IMG/VR virus record: IMGVR_UViG_3300042453_001972
Location: 1 to 40,564 of that record
Origin: a virus
Length of the DNA: 40,564 nt
Strand: one strand, 5' to 3'
This document shows, one piece after another, positions 29,946 through 36,207 of this stretch. Position 1 is the stretch's first letter, and each line of letters begins with the position of its first letter. Under the pieces are notes generated by a model, which saw only the letters and a program-made list of their open reading frames with translations, ran no database searches and was not told the origin of the DNA. Position numbers and translations under genes: made by a program.

Positions 29946-30726
29946 TCCGCGATCCTCGGTTCACATTGCGTTCTGCCGACCGGCGGACCCAGTTCCGCCA
30001 CGTCGCGCTCCAGTTGCTTTTGCGCCCAGCAGCGCCGGGCTTGGCGCGCCAGTAGTCCCTGAACGATCCCGCCTCGCGCTCCGGGTCGATGCCCTCGGCT
30101 TGGGCGAAGGCCCGATCTTCGTCCGATGGCGTCCAATCGACGGGCAGGCGCGATCCGCGGTCGGCGCGCGGCTCTGCGCGCGCTCCAGACTTATCAGGAC
30201 CGGGAGGTTGTTCAGAGTTGCAGGATGTATCCTTTACTGTACGGTCCCTGTCCTGTCCTGTCCTGTCGTCCGTTACGTTATCGTCTCGTAACGCGTCGCG
30301 AGACGGTGACGTTACCGTCTCGTCGCCGTCTCCAGCGTCAGCCGGTGCTGCGCGCTCGCGCCATTTGCGCTGCCGCGCCCTCGACTTTTCCCTTTGCTCC
30401 CAAGCCTCTAGCGCCTTCTCGGCCAGGACCTGATGGTAGATCCGCCCATCGGAGCACAGCACGAACCCGCGCAGCGCCATCGCCCTGACGGCGGGCCAGT
30501 TTGCCCCCGCGCCGCTCAGATGGGCCAGCAGCCGGTCGTCGTTGGGCAGCGACGCGGCGGGCACCTGCGCCCAGGCCTTTGCCCAGAGCGCGACCGCCGC
30601 CTTGAACTCGTCGCCAGTCGATAGGATGAACAGGTCGCTGTCGAGAAGCCGCTGGACGTCGAGCGGCATCCACGCGAAGCCGCGCAAGTTGCAATCGGCT
30701 GGCGTGAGTGGTTCTGGAGGTGACAT
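29797..30726 (-). CDS. DUF1376-type replication protein (309 aa)
   Basis: The N-terminal 110 residues match DUF1376 domains of phage replication proteins: W.PLDV..LL.SDL...STGDEFKAAVALWAKAWAQVPAASLP, then DDRLLA.LSG and GRIYH..LAEKALEAWE. A long charged linker (about 115-195) precedes a conserved 'WRAKPGAAGRKSNWSATWRNWVRR' block typical of these proteins. It probably acts at the phage origin with host replication proteins. The start at 30726 follows GAAAGG. The promoter at 30849-30877 drives it. The last 50 codons overlap the next gene in another frame. Confidence 0.7.
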   Translation of the reverse strand: MSPPEPLTPADCNLRGFAWMPLDVQRLLDSDLFILSTGDEFKAAVALWAKAWAQVPAASLPNDDRLLAHLSGAGANWPAVRAMALRGFVLCSDGRIYHQVLAEKALEAWEQREKSRARQRKWRERAAPADAGDGDETVTSPSRDALRDDNVTDDRTGQDRDRTVKDTSCNSEQPPGPDKSGARAEPRADRGSRLPVDWTPSDEDRAFAQAEGIDPEREAGSFRDYWRAKPGAAGRKSNWSATWRNWVRRSAERNVNRGSRNGAGSRNRNGFIVLAERLAREDRDRAARGADGSFFEVEGRSAERAGGGR

Positions 30727-30787
30727 AGCGGGCCTTTCAGTTTGCCCGGCAGCAGGCTCGGCGATATGATGCGCCGCGCGCTTGCGC

Positions 30788-30842
30788 CGGACCAGTTTGG
30801 GTGGTCCGTTTCGCCCCAGTCCGGTTCCCGCCGGGCTGGGGC
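30788..30842 (-). other. Two hairpins at the start of the leader before the replication gene
   Basis: CGGACCA/TGGTCCG (30788-30808, 7-base loop) and GCCCCAG.CCGG / CCGG.CTGGGGC (30813-30842, 6-base loop). The second begins exactly where transcription from the promoter at 30849-30877 should start, so the mRNA would open with a strong stem. On the opposite strand the same stem has a U-G pair instead of a C-A mismatch and is followed by ATTTGCATT, so it could instead end rightward transcripts. Confidence 0.45.
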
Positions 30843-30848
30843 ATTTGC

Positions 30849-30877
30849 ATTCTAGCCATGCGCGCTTTGCATGGCAA
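30849..30877 (-). promoter_or_regulatory. Promoter with inverted-repeat operator, leftward
   Basis: On the minus strand TTGCCA (30877-30872), 17 bases, then TAGAAT (30854-30849), both close to sigma-70 consensus. GCCATGC (30855-30861) and GCATGGC (30869-30875) form a perfect inverted repeat with a 7-base spacer, filling the space between the boxes: a natural site for a dimeric repressor that would block RNA polymerase. It serves the DUF1376 gene and those after it. Bases 30878-30988 upstream show nothing else I can name. Confidence 0.6.
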
Positions 30878-30988
30878 GTTGACGGCCACCTTCCTTGATC
30901 CACGATGCCACCGGACCGGGCGGATCACGCAGGATGGCTTGGCTTGCTGGGCGCGCCGTCACAGCCCCAGGAGTGCCCGGCCGGATCT

Positions 30989-31303
30989 CTAGCGCGGTCC
31001 TGGCGCGTCTGGCCACCAACGCCGCAGCGCAGCCACGGCCACATTCCACGTCGTCGCGTTCTTGGGCAGCCTCCAGATCGCCGCGTGATAGACGACCGTC
31101 GCACGGTCGCGGTTGAATTGCTCGGCGATCTGATCGTTGGTCATGTCGCGTATCCCCGCGTGAGCGATCGCGATCGACAGCGAGCGAGCCCTCGCAGTGA
31201 GCTGGCGCCGGTCCCGGCCGAAAACGCTCTCCGGATTTGCAAGACCGAATTGCAACGCCACGGTGAACGCGATCCTGTTGACGACCTCCAGGCGCCGGCT
31301 CAT
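30989..31303 (-). CDS. DnaA domain IV-like DNA-binding protein (104 aa)
   Basis: The C-terminal half resembles the DnaA DNA-binding domain alone: a helix 'RQLTARARSLSIAIAHAGIRDMT', then NDQIAEQFNRDRATVVYHA (55-73), where DnaA has a 'eIG..FGgRdHtTVlha' recognition element. The ATPase part is absent. Such phage proteins may bind DnaA-box-like sites, start replication or compete with host DnaA. It overlaps the GapR-like gene by ATGA. After it comes the 262-base control region of the replication gene. The call is motif-based. Confidence 0.55.
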   Translation of the reverse strand: MSRRLEVVNRIAFTVALQFGLANPESVFGRDRRQLTARARSLSIAIAHAGIRDMTNDQIAEQFNRDRATVVYHAAIWRLPKNATTWNVAVAALRRWWPDAPGPR

Positions 31304-31560
31304 ACGCCCAGCTCCAGCTGCACCCCGAGGCGCGCCGCGTAGAGGGCCAGCTGCTGCAGCCGCTCCTCGGCCCGCTGGCGCTTCTTGTCGTCGCGCCGGA
31401 GCTTGGCCACCGCCAACAGCGCCGCCGCATCGAACCCGGCCGATTTGATCTCGACCTTCAGATCCTTCAGCGCGTCCGCAGCCTCCTCTATCTCGCCGAG
31501 CACTCGGTCGAGGCGGTCGGCAAACCGGCTCAGGTCGTCGTTGGGCTTGGCTTCAGACAT
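31300..31560 (-). CDS. GapR-like protein, DUF2312 (86 aa)
   Basis: Small coiled-coil protein with the DUF2312 pattern: RFADRLDRVLGEIEEAADAL, then VEIKSAGFDAAALLAVAKLR (about 36-55) and RRDDKKRQRAEERL. In Caulobacter, GapR binds overtwisted DNA ahead of replication forks and helps topoisomerases. The length (86) is that of the family. The ATG at 31560 follows AGGAGGACGG at good spacing. A phage copy could support phage replication or mimic the host protein. It overlaps both neighbours. Confidence 0.7.
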   Translation of the reverse strand: MSEAKPNDDLSRFADRLDRVLGEIEEAADALKDLKVEIKSAGFDAAALLAVAKLRRDDKKRQRAEERLQQLALYAARLGVQLELGV

Positions 31561-31912
31561 TCTCCGTCCTCCTGATTGGCGCTTGATTGCGCCGCATGAT
31601 TGCAAGGTATTCGATGTAGCGCCCCATCTCCGCGCGGCGCTGCACAAGGTCGACCAGCCGCGGCGCACCCTCGACGAAATACCCGTTCAGCCCGCGGATC
31701 AGCGCCTTGCCCGGCCGCTGCTCTGTCAGCAGCCGCGGATTGAGGCCCGCCGCCGCCTGAACCGTCGCCCGCAGCGCCTCGATCGCAGGCCGCGCGCGCG
31801 CGTCGCCAGCGAGGCCTAGGCCGCGGTAGTAGATGCACCGGTCGCCAGGCTGCGCAACCTGCAGCCACTGGCCGAACGCATCAATCGTTGTCGCCTCAAT
31901 CGTCATCGTCAT
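31553..31912 (-). CDS. Conserved phage protein of unknown function (119 aa)
   Basis: Starts with two candidate ATGs (31912 and 31906; MTMTIEATT). The first 30 residues (IDAFGQWLQVAQPGDRCIYYRGLGLA) follow a pattern I recall from small phage proteins with 'F..WL..A.pGdr..Y..G.LA', and the last part has 'VDLVQRR.EMGRYIEYLAIMRR'. The role is unknown, but such genes often sit with RusA and replication genes, as here. It overlaps RusA by 17 bases and GapR by eight. Confidence 0.6.
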   Translation of the reverse strand: MTMTIEATTIDAFGQWLQVAQPGDRCIYYRGLGLAGDARARPAIEALRATVQAAAGLNPRLLTEQRPGKALIRGLNGYFVEGAPRLVDLVQRRAEMGRYIEYLAIMRRNQAPIRRTENV

Positions 31913-32300
31913 CGTCCTCGATCTCTTGAATATGCAGCCGGGTGCGCGGCTGCTCGCGGTCAATGTGGTGGTGGAGGTGCATCTCTCGAACCTGCCGGTC
32001 GTTGCGGTAGATCCGGCCCTGCAGCAGATCCAGGACCAGCGAGATGTCCAGATCCGGCCGCTGCGTCGAGTACCAGACATGCGCGGTCAGGCTTAGCCGC
32101 CCGCGCAACATCTGATCCGGCCCGAGCCGCGGCACCTGGAGCGCGGCCGCCTCGGCGTAGTCGAGCGCCTTCTGGCTCTTGATGAAGAACGGCCGCCCGC
32201 CGCGCTTGACCAGCCGCCGCGAGTTCGCCTTGCTCGCGGGCTCACCGGCGATCGTGCCGCTCCACCAACGCAGGGGCAGGACGCGCGAGCTGCGGATCAT
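31896..32300 (-). CDS. RusA-like Holliday junction resolvase (134 aa)
   Basis: The motif RPDLDISLVLDLLQGRIYRNDRQV (split: RPDLD, LDLLQG, ND) follows RusA, where three Asp bind magnesium (here candidates are the Asp residues of RPDLD, LDLL and RNDRQ). The end LHIQEI and an Asp-rich tail (six Asp) complete it. RusA resolves branched DNA before packaging and suits the RecT recombination system on the other strand. The ATG at 32300 overlaps the HTH stop; the longer upstream frame is shadow. Canonical RusA has 'DxDN'; here the Asn is Ile, a small deviation. Confidence 0.7.
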   Translation of the reverse strand: MIRSSRVLPLRWWSGTIAGEPASKANSRRLVKRGGRPFFIKSQKALDYAEAAALQVPRLGPDQMLRGRLSLTAHVWYSTQRPDLDISLVLDLLQGRIYRNDRQVREMHLHHHIDREQPRTRLHIQEIEDDDDDD

Positions 32301-32800
32301 GTCGCGCACATCCCGGCCGCGCACCCGACCTCGCTCCGAACCGTGTCGCGCCGCTGGTCGAACCTCGCAACCAGCGTCGGGCGGACGGCCGCATCCTCGT
32401 ACCTCAGATTGCCCGCCCACGAAGCCCACCGCGCGTCCGCGTCGATCAGGTCCTTCTCCCGCATGCCCGGGCGCTCTTCTTCCCGCTGCCGCGCGTCGTA
32501 CAGGCCGCGCTCGGTCAGGATGCGCACCACGGTGGACGCCTGCATCCGCAGATCGCGCGCGATATGCGCGACCCTGCGCCCGGCCATCGCCACGACCGCG
32601 TCGATCTGGTCCTGCCGCGGGCCGCGCGGGCGGTCGGGCAGGCCGAGCTTTTTCTTCCAATGGCCGACGTTCTGCTCGTGTGCCCATCCCATGTGGTCGC
32701 AGATTTCGCGATAGCTGCGGCCCTCCGTGTACAGGCGCCGGAACTTCTCGCGCGCTTCCGGCGCGTCGGTTGTGCGTGGGGCTCGGGGCTTGGTGGTCAT
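32297..32800 (-). CDS. GcrA-like double helix-turn-helix regulator (167 aa)
   Basis: Two DNA-binding helix-turn-helix parts are visible. The first (about 17-58: FRRLYTEGRSYREICDHMGW, then VGHWKKKLGLPDRPRG) resembles GcrA, whose pattern is '..L..EGLSA.QIA..LG.....AV.GK..RLGL.GR'. The second (about 65-100: QIDAVVAMAGRRVAHIARDL, then STVVRILTERGL) is a resolvase/MarR-like HTH. The C-terminus is charged. It is the second gene of the leftward control block and probably regulates it, or host promoters. The GcrA relation is a motif-level guess. Confidence 0.55.
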   Translation of the reverse strand: MTTKPRAPRTTDAPEAREKFRRLYTEGRSYREICDHMGWAHEQNVGHWKKKLGLPDRPRGPRQDQIDAVVAMAGRRVAHIARDLRMQASTVVRILTERGLYDARQREEERPGMREKDLIDADARWASWAGNLRYEDAAVRPTLVARFDQRRDTVRSEVGCAAGMCAT

Positions 32801-32824
32801 GCGATATCCTGATCGGTAACGTCT

Positions 32825-33034
32825 TCAGTCGATCGAAGACGCCGCGAACAGATCTTCGGTGTCGCCATCGAATCGCACCCCGTTAGCGGCGGCCGTGACG
32901 TTCTTCACGGCTTGCCGATAGTAGCTCGGCTTCAGCTCGGCGCCCATGCCTCGGCGGTCGAGCATGACCCGATCAACATCCTTCTGTCCAATGCGTGATC
33001 CGCATATCGCCCATGCGGGAAAAGCATTTCCCAT
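32825..33034 (-). pseudogene. C-terminal fragment of a DNA methyltransferase
   Basis: The open frame 33034 to 32825 ends in RRGMGAELKPSYYRQAVKNV, the closing motif of many phage N6/N4 DNA methyltransferases (usual form '..GRR.iGiELK.sYyrqAv.N'), where it forms part of the AdoMet pocket. The catalytic (D/N/S)PP(Y/W/F) motif and the rest of the domain are missing, and the upstream DNA belongs to the divergent operon, so about 55 residues remain. ATGs at 33034 and 32965 could start a short peptide. It may be a decayed gene or a small protein with a new job. Confidence 0.5.
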
Positions 33035-33081
33035 CTGCCGCCGATGCGGGCCAGATCCCGCCACGCCGCGACGGTGCGGCG
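33017..33081. promoter_or_regulatory. Palindromes in the divergent control region
   Basis: GGGAAA-AGCA-TTTCCC (33017-33032) is a perfect six-base inverted repeat, and ATGC/GCAT (33013-33027) overlaps it: a good operator candidate. CGCCGC (33064-33069) and GCGGCG (33076-33081) form a hairpin 18 bases before the first rightward start codon, just ahead of its GAGGAGG site. No convincing -35/-10 pair was found on either strand, although both operons must start near here. Confidence 0.4.
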
Positions 33082-33098
33082 GGAACTGAGGAGGATGA

Positions 33099-33335
33099 AT
33101 GCTCGCTTCTATCGTGGCCACCGACTGCGACGAGCTGTCAGTACATGCTCAGGTCAGGCCATATCAAGCGTGGGTCTCGGTGACCGTCCGAACCACGACC
33201 GACGCAAGCCGGGCGGCGACGCTGATTGTCAGCCCCGCGGTCGCGCGCAGCCTGATCGACGAGCTGCGCAACGCGGTGGCGGCGCTCGACGCCGAGATGG
33301 CCGCCAGCGCGGCACAGGTGGCCGATGCCGGTTGA
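33099..33335 (+). CDS. First gene of the rightward operon, unknown (78 aa)
   Basis: Has a strong ribosome site (GAGGAGG at 33088-33094) before the ATG. The protein has a beta-rich first half (VHAQVRPYQAWVSVTVRTT) and a helical second half (AVARSLIDELRNAVAALDAEMAAS). No family recognised. As the first gene after the divergent control region it is probably expressed early. It overlaps the next small gene. Confidence 0.65.
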   Translation: MLASIVATDCDELSVHAQVRPYQAWVSVTVRTTTDASRAATLIVSPAVARSLIDELRNAVAALDAEMAASAAQVADAG

Positions 33336-33408
33336 GCGCATCGCCGAGGTCGTGGCGGTGCTGGCGTTCGCGGCGCTGCTGGCCTTCGCGCTGCTGGCGT
33401 TCTCGTGA
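33325..33408 (+). CDS. Predicted single-span membrane microprotein (27 aa)
   Basis: ATG at 33325 opens a 27-residue product, MPVERIAEVVAVLAFAALLA then FALLAFS, almost wholly a hydrophobic helix. It overlaps the end of the upstream gene by 11 bases and its TGA overlaps the GTG start of the next. That chain of overlaps, and the clean membrane helix, support a real gene. It could be a small membrane regulator or toxin-like peptide. Confidence 0.45.
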   Translation: MPVERIAEVVAVLAFAALLAFALLAFS

Positions 33409-33599
33409 CCGCCGCGTGGCTCACCCTGGCGCTGGTCTGCAGCGCGACCGGCCCGGCCCGGGCGGATCGCGTGTGCCGGGGCGTCGAGATCAGGGCCGGT
33501 TCTTACGACGAGTGCCGACAGCAGATCGCCGGGCTTCGGCTGGTGCTGGCAGGCACGATGTCGTGGGTGATGTGGCAGGAATGCAGGAGGGAGACATGA
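33405..33599 (+). CDS. Predicted exported small Cys protein (64 aa)
   Basis: GTG at 33405 is chosen from the overlap with the upstream stop. A signal peptide (TAAWLTLALVCSATGPARA) with cleavage likely after ARA is followed by a mature chain of about 43 residues with three Cys, one in RVCRG, one in DECRQQ and one near the end (WQECRRE). It may act in the periplasm. Its stop overlaps the nuclease start in ATGA. Unknown family. Confidence 0.5.
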   Translation: MTAAWLTLALVCSATGPARADRVCRGVEIRAGSYDECRQQIAGLRLVLAGTMSWVMWQECRRET

Positions 33600-34465
33600 T
33601 CAACGACGGCTATCACGACGGCGTCCCATTCGACGCCTACCTCGCGCCCGGCACCTTCGGCCCGCGCGCGGTCAGCGGCTCGGATCTCGTCGCGTTCGAG
33701 ACCGAGTGCCCGGCGCATGCGTATGCGTTCTGGCGCGGCAACCCCGACCGGCAGCGGTCGGACGCCACGCCCGCGATGACGTTTGGCTCGGCAGCGCATG
33801 CGTATCTGCTGGAGGGCCCCGACGCCTTCCATGCGCGCTACGTCGTCAAGCCCGATGGCCTCAGCCTCGCAACGCGCGAGGGCAAGGCCTGGAAGGAGAC
33901 GGTCGGCGCGCGCGAGATGGTCAGCTTCGGCGACCACATGCGCATCCTTGACATGCAGGCCGCGCTGATGCGCAACCCCGCCGCCGCGAAGCTGCTGCGG
34001 GCCGGCGGCGTCGCCGAGGCCACCATGATCGCAACCGACCCGGAGACCGGCCTGCGTCTGCTGACGCGGCCCGACCTCTACATCGGCAAACTGGGCTTGT
34101 CGGTCAACCTCAAGACCACGCAATCGCCGCATCCCGAGGCGTGGCGGCGAACCTGCGCGAACCTGCGCTATGACCTGTCCGACGCGCTGTTCCGCCGCGT
34201 GGCGCGGCTGCTCGGCATCGAGAACGCATCTCATGCGTTCCTGGTCGTCGGATCGAAGCCGCCTCATCTCAACTACGTCGCGGCACTCAGCGCCGAGGCC
34301 GCATTCGCCGCCGACGCGCAGCTCGACCAGATCCTGCGCCGGTTCGCGATCTGCATCGACAGCGGCCACTGGCCCAGCTACGCCGATGGCGTCGTCGAGA
34401 TCGGCCTGCCGAGCTGGGCGGCAGCGAAGATCCAGCAATCCATCACCGAGGGAGACGCAGCATGA
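33596..34465 (+). CDS. RecE-like PD-(D/E)XK exonuclease, DUF3799 type (289 aa)
   Basis: Paired with RecT just downstream. Family segments include VSGSDLVAFETECPAHAYAF, MTFGSAAHAYLLEG (H68), the Glu of AEATMIATDP, RPDLYIG (D160) and VNLKTT (N171-L-K173). D160, position 171 and K173 have the spacing of E. coli RecE D748, D759 and K761 (from memory), but position 171 is Asn, not Asp. It should degrade double-stranded ends to load RecT; the substitution may lower or abolish activity. The ATG at 33596 follows CAGGAGGGA; the long frame upstream is shadow. Confidence 0.75.
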   Translation: MINDGYHDGVPFDAYLAPGTFGPRAVSGSDLVAFETECPAHAYAFWRGNPDRQRSDATPAMTFGSAAHAYLLEGPDAFHARYVVKPDGLSLATREGKAWKETVGAREMVSFGDHMRILDMQAALMRNPAAAKLLRAGGVAEATMIATDPETGLRLLTRPDLYIGKLGLSVNLKTTQSPHPEAWRRTCANLRYDLSDALFRRVARLLGIENASHAFLVVGSKPPHLNYVAALSAEAAFAADAQLDQILRRFAICIDSGHWPSYADGVVEIGLPSWAAAKIQQSITEGDAA

Positions 34466-35397
34466 CCGATGTCGCAGCCTACACCCCGCCCGCGCTTGCG
34501 GCGGCCAACGAGCCGGACCCGCTGGCCCCGGCCCAGTTTGAGCACTCGCAGCGCATTGCGAAGATGTTCGCGAGCAGCGAACTCGTGCCGCCGCACATGC
34601 GTGGCAAGATCGCGGACTGCCTGATCGCCTACGCAATCGCAAAGCGGACGCGCGAGGAGCCGCTCGTCGTGTTGCAGAATATCTACTTCGTGTCTGGCCG
34701 GGCGGGCTGGTCGGCGACGTACATGATCGCGAAGGCCAACCGCTCGGGCGCGTTCTCGCGGCGCATCAACTGGCGCGTTGAGGGCGACGGCAAGAACCTG
34801 CGCGTCACCGCATTCGCCACGCTGGCCGACAGCGGCGAGCCGGTCGAGGCCACCGCGTCGATGGCGATGGCCGAGGCCGAGGGCTGGACGAAAAACCCGA
34901 AATACAAGTCGATGCCGGAGCAGATGCTGCGCTATCGCAGCGCGACGATGCTGATCCGCCTGTTCGCGCCCGAGGTCATGATGGGATTGCCGGTCGCGGA
35001 CGAAATCGACTACGCCCAGGCGCGCGGGCCAGCGCCCATGCGCGACGTAACGCCCCACACGCCAGCCGCATCGCTCGCGGCGGCGCTCGACAGCATCGAA
35101 CAAGAAGCCGACATCACGACAGCGACGGCCGGGTCGGACGCGGACAACGTCCCCTCCTCCGTGGCAGCCTCGGTAGCTGCTCCGACCGTCGCGCCTGCTG
35201 ACGAGCTGCGCTCCGACCTGCGCGCCAAATGCCTGTCGCTGGTCGAAGCGATCCGCTCGGCCAAGTCGCCGGACGCGCTGGACAAGATCATGGTGGCCGC
35301 CCGGCCCGCGCTGGACGCGATCGCGCGGGAGAGCGAGACCGCGCATGGGTGGGTTCTCAGTGAGGCGAGCAAGCGTCTCGCGGAGACGACGGAATAG
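34462..35397 (+). CDS. RecT-family single-strand annealing protein (311 aa)
   Basis: Anneals complementary single strands for phage recombination. The core shows RecT segments: QRIAKMFASSELVPPHMRGK, EPLVVLQNIYFVSGRAGWSA, SRRINWRVEG, AEGWTKNPKYKSMPEQMLRY and IRLFAPEVMMGLPVADEIDY. The C-terminal 90 residues form an Ala/Thr linker and a helical tail that could bind host SSB or the nuclease. ATGA overlap with the nuclease shows translational coupling, the normal layout for RecET-like pairs. Confidence 0.85.
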   Translation: MTDVAAYTPPALAAANEPDPLAPAQFEHSQRIAKMFASSELVPPHMRGKIADCLIAYAIAKRTREEPLVVLQNIYFVSGRAGWSATYMIAKANRSGAFSRRINWRVEGDGKNLRVTAFATLADSGEPVEATASMAMAEAEGWTKNPKYKSMPEQMLRYRSATMLIRLFAPEVMMGLPVADEIDYAQARGPAPMRDVTPHTPAASLAAALDSIEQEADITTATAGSDADNVPSSVAASVAAPTVAPADELRSDLRAKCLSLVEAIRSAKSPDALDKIMVAARPALDAIARESETAHGWVLSEASKRLAETTE

Positions 35398-35411
35398 CCG
35401 CGCAACGCGGC
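35398..35411 (+). other. Short hairpin after recT and a 114-base gap
   Basis: GCCGCG (35397-35402, starting on the last base of the recT stop) pairs with CGCGGC (35406-35411) over a three-base loop. No T run follows, so termination is doubtful. The rest of the gap to 35511 is GC-rich, ends with a CTGGAGGCGAAG ribosome site for the next gene, and contains nothing else I can name. Confidence 0.35.
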
Positions 35412-35511
35412 GACCCAATCGGCCGGGCACTCTCGACCGGTGCCGCGACACCTGCGGCGGGCATGTGGTGGGCGGGCCGGGCGGCTTCCCGGTATTCTGG
35501 AGGCGAAGAAG

Positions 35512-36207
35512 ATGAGAATAGCGATAGCGATATCTGACGCCGAAGATGCGTCGCGGGGCGATGACGAGTGGTTGTCGGAGATAAAAAAAATAGGACAGAT
35601 TGAAGGATCTGAAGATATTGATATTCTGCAGGTAATGCGCAAGGGGACGTTTTGCGGAGCCAGCGCTTTATTCCCTTATGTAGAGAGATCTCACCGCAGA
35701 TTTCTTCTTTTCTCTATATGGTGCGCCGAAAAAGTCGCCCAGCACATGAGTGCGCCGTCTCGACGCGCGCTAGAAATTGCCAAAAAATATGCCTCTGGCG
35801 AGGTGACAAAAAAAGAATTTTTGTCAACGGGGCGTAGATTGTCATCGATCATAGAAAGAGTGCACGAAAAAACCATTGATCCTATCAATTTCGGTCGCGC
35901 AAGTGACGAGTCTTATATTTCGACGTGCGCCGATGAGGCGGTCAATTCTATCTATTGTTTTCGTCACAAGGGCTTCTCCGCCATGCATGCGTGGGAGAGC
36001 ATGATGATGGCCATTTATCCCGACATTCGGCCGGATATAGACGGCATCAGCGACGATGAGCTCCCGTGGGATAGAGCGTCTGCGGAAGAGTTCCTGAGGA
36101 TATGTCAGTCTGAGCCTGAGGATGACGATGCGTCATTTGCCCTTGACCACGGCGGTGATGTTCGGGATACCGCTGGCGAACAGGTCGGAGTTCATGAAAA
36201 ACGATGA
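35512..36207 (+). CDS. AT-rich accessory gene, paralogue of the gene at 36951 (231 aa)
   Basis: A helical soluble protein. The segment 'LLFSIWCAEKVAQHMSAPSRRALEIAKKYASGEVTKKEF' (about 63-102) aligns with 'IRLYAVWAARRVQYLMTDPRSISALDVAERFARG' of the gene at 36951, and the later EEFLRICQSE with LRRICQEIEA, so both belong to one family common in phages and of unknown function. The DNA is strikingly AT-rich and holds poly-A runs, unlike every neighbour: recent foreign origin. The last 23 codons read through a reversed piece of a tail-tip gene, so the native C-terminus has been replaced. Confidence 0.65.
   Translation: MRIAIAISDAEDASRGDDEWLSEIKKIGQIEGSEDIDILQVMRKGTFCGASALFPYVERSHRRFLLFSIWCAEKVAQHMSAPSRRALEIAKKYASGEVTKKEFLSTGRRLSSIIERVHEKTIDPINFGRASDESYISTCADEAVNSIYCFRHKGFSAMHAWESMMMAIYPDIRPDIDGISDDELPWDRASAEEFLRICQSEPEDDDASFALDHGGDVRDTAGEQVGVHEKR
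36138..36194 (-). other. Antisense fragment of a tail-tip J gene
   Basis: Read on the minus strand, this piece encodes NSDLFASGIPNITAVVKGK, which differs at one residue from positions in the J protein of this phage (DNA at 7274-7328, also minus). At DNA level about 43 of 57 bases agree and most differences are silent. So it derives from the J gene of a related phage, not from a recent copy of the local one. It lies inside the end of the AT-rich gene and supplies the GGAG ribosome site of the next gene. Confidence 0.75.

Noticed and set aside
30874-30902. Plus-strand promoter TTGACG with 17-base spacer
   Set aside because: The -10 (ACGATG) is very poor and no rightward gene follows.
33044-33595. 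N-terminal extension of the PD-(D/E)XK gene to 33044
   Set aside because: The extension is Arg-rich shadow of three small genes; the ATG at 33596 has a strong ribosome site and an ATGA overlap.
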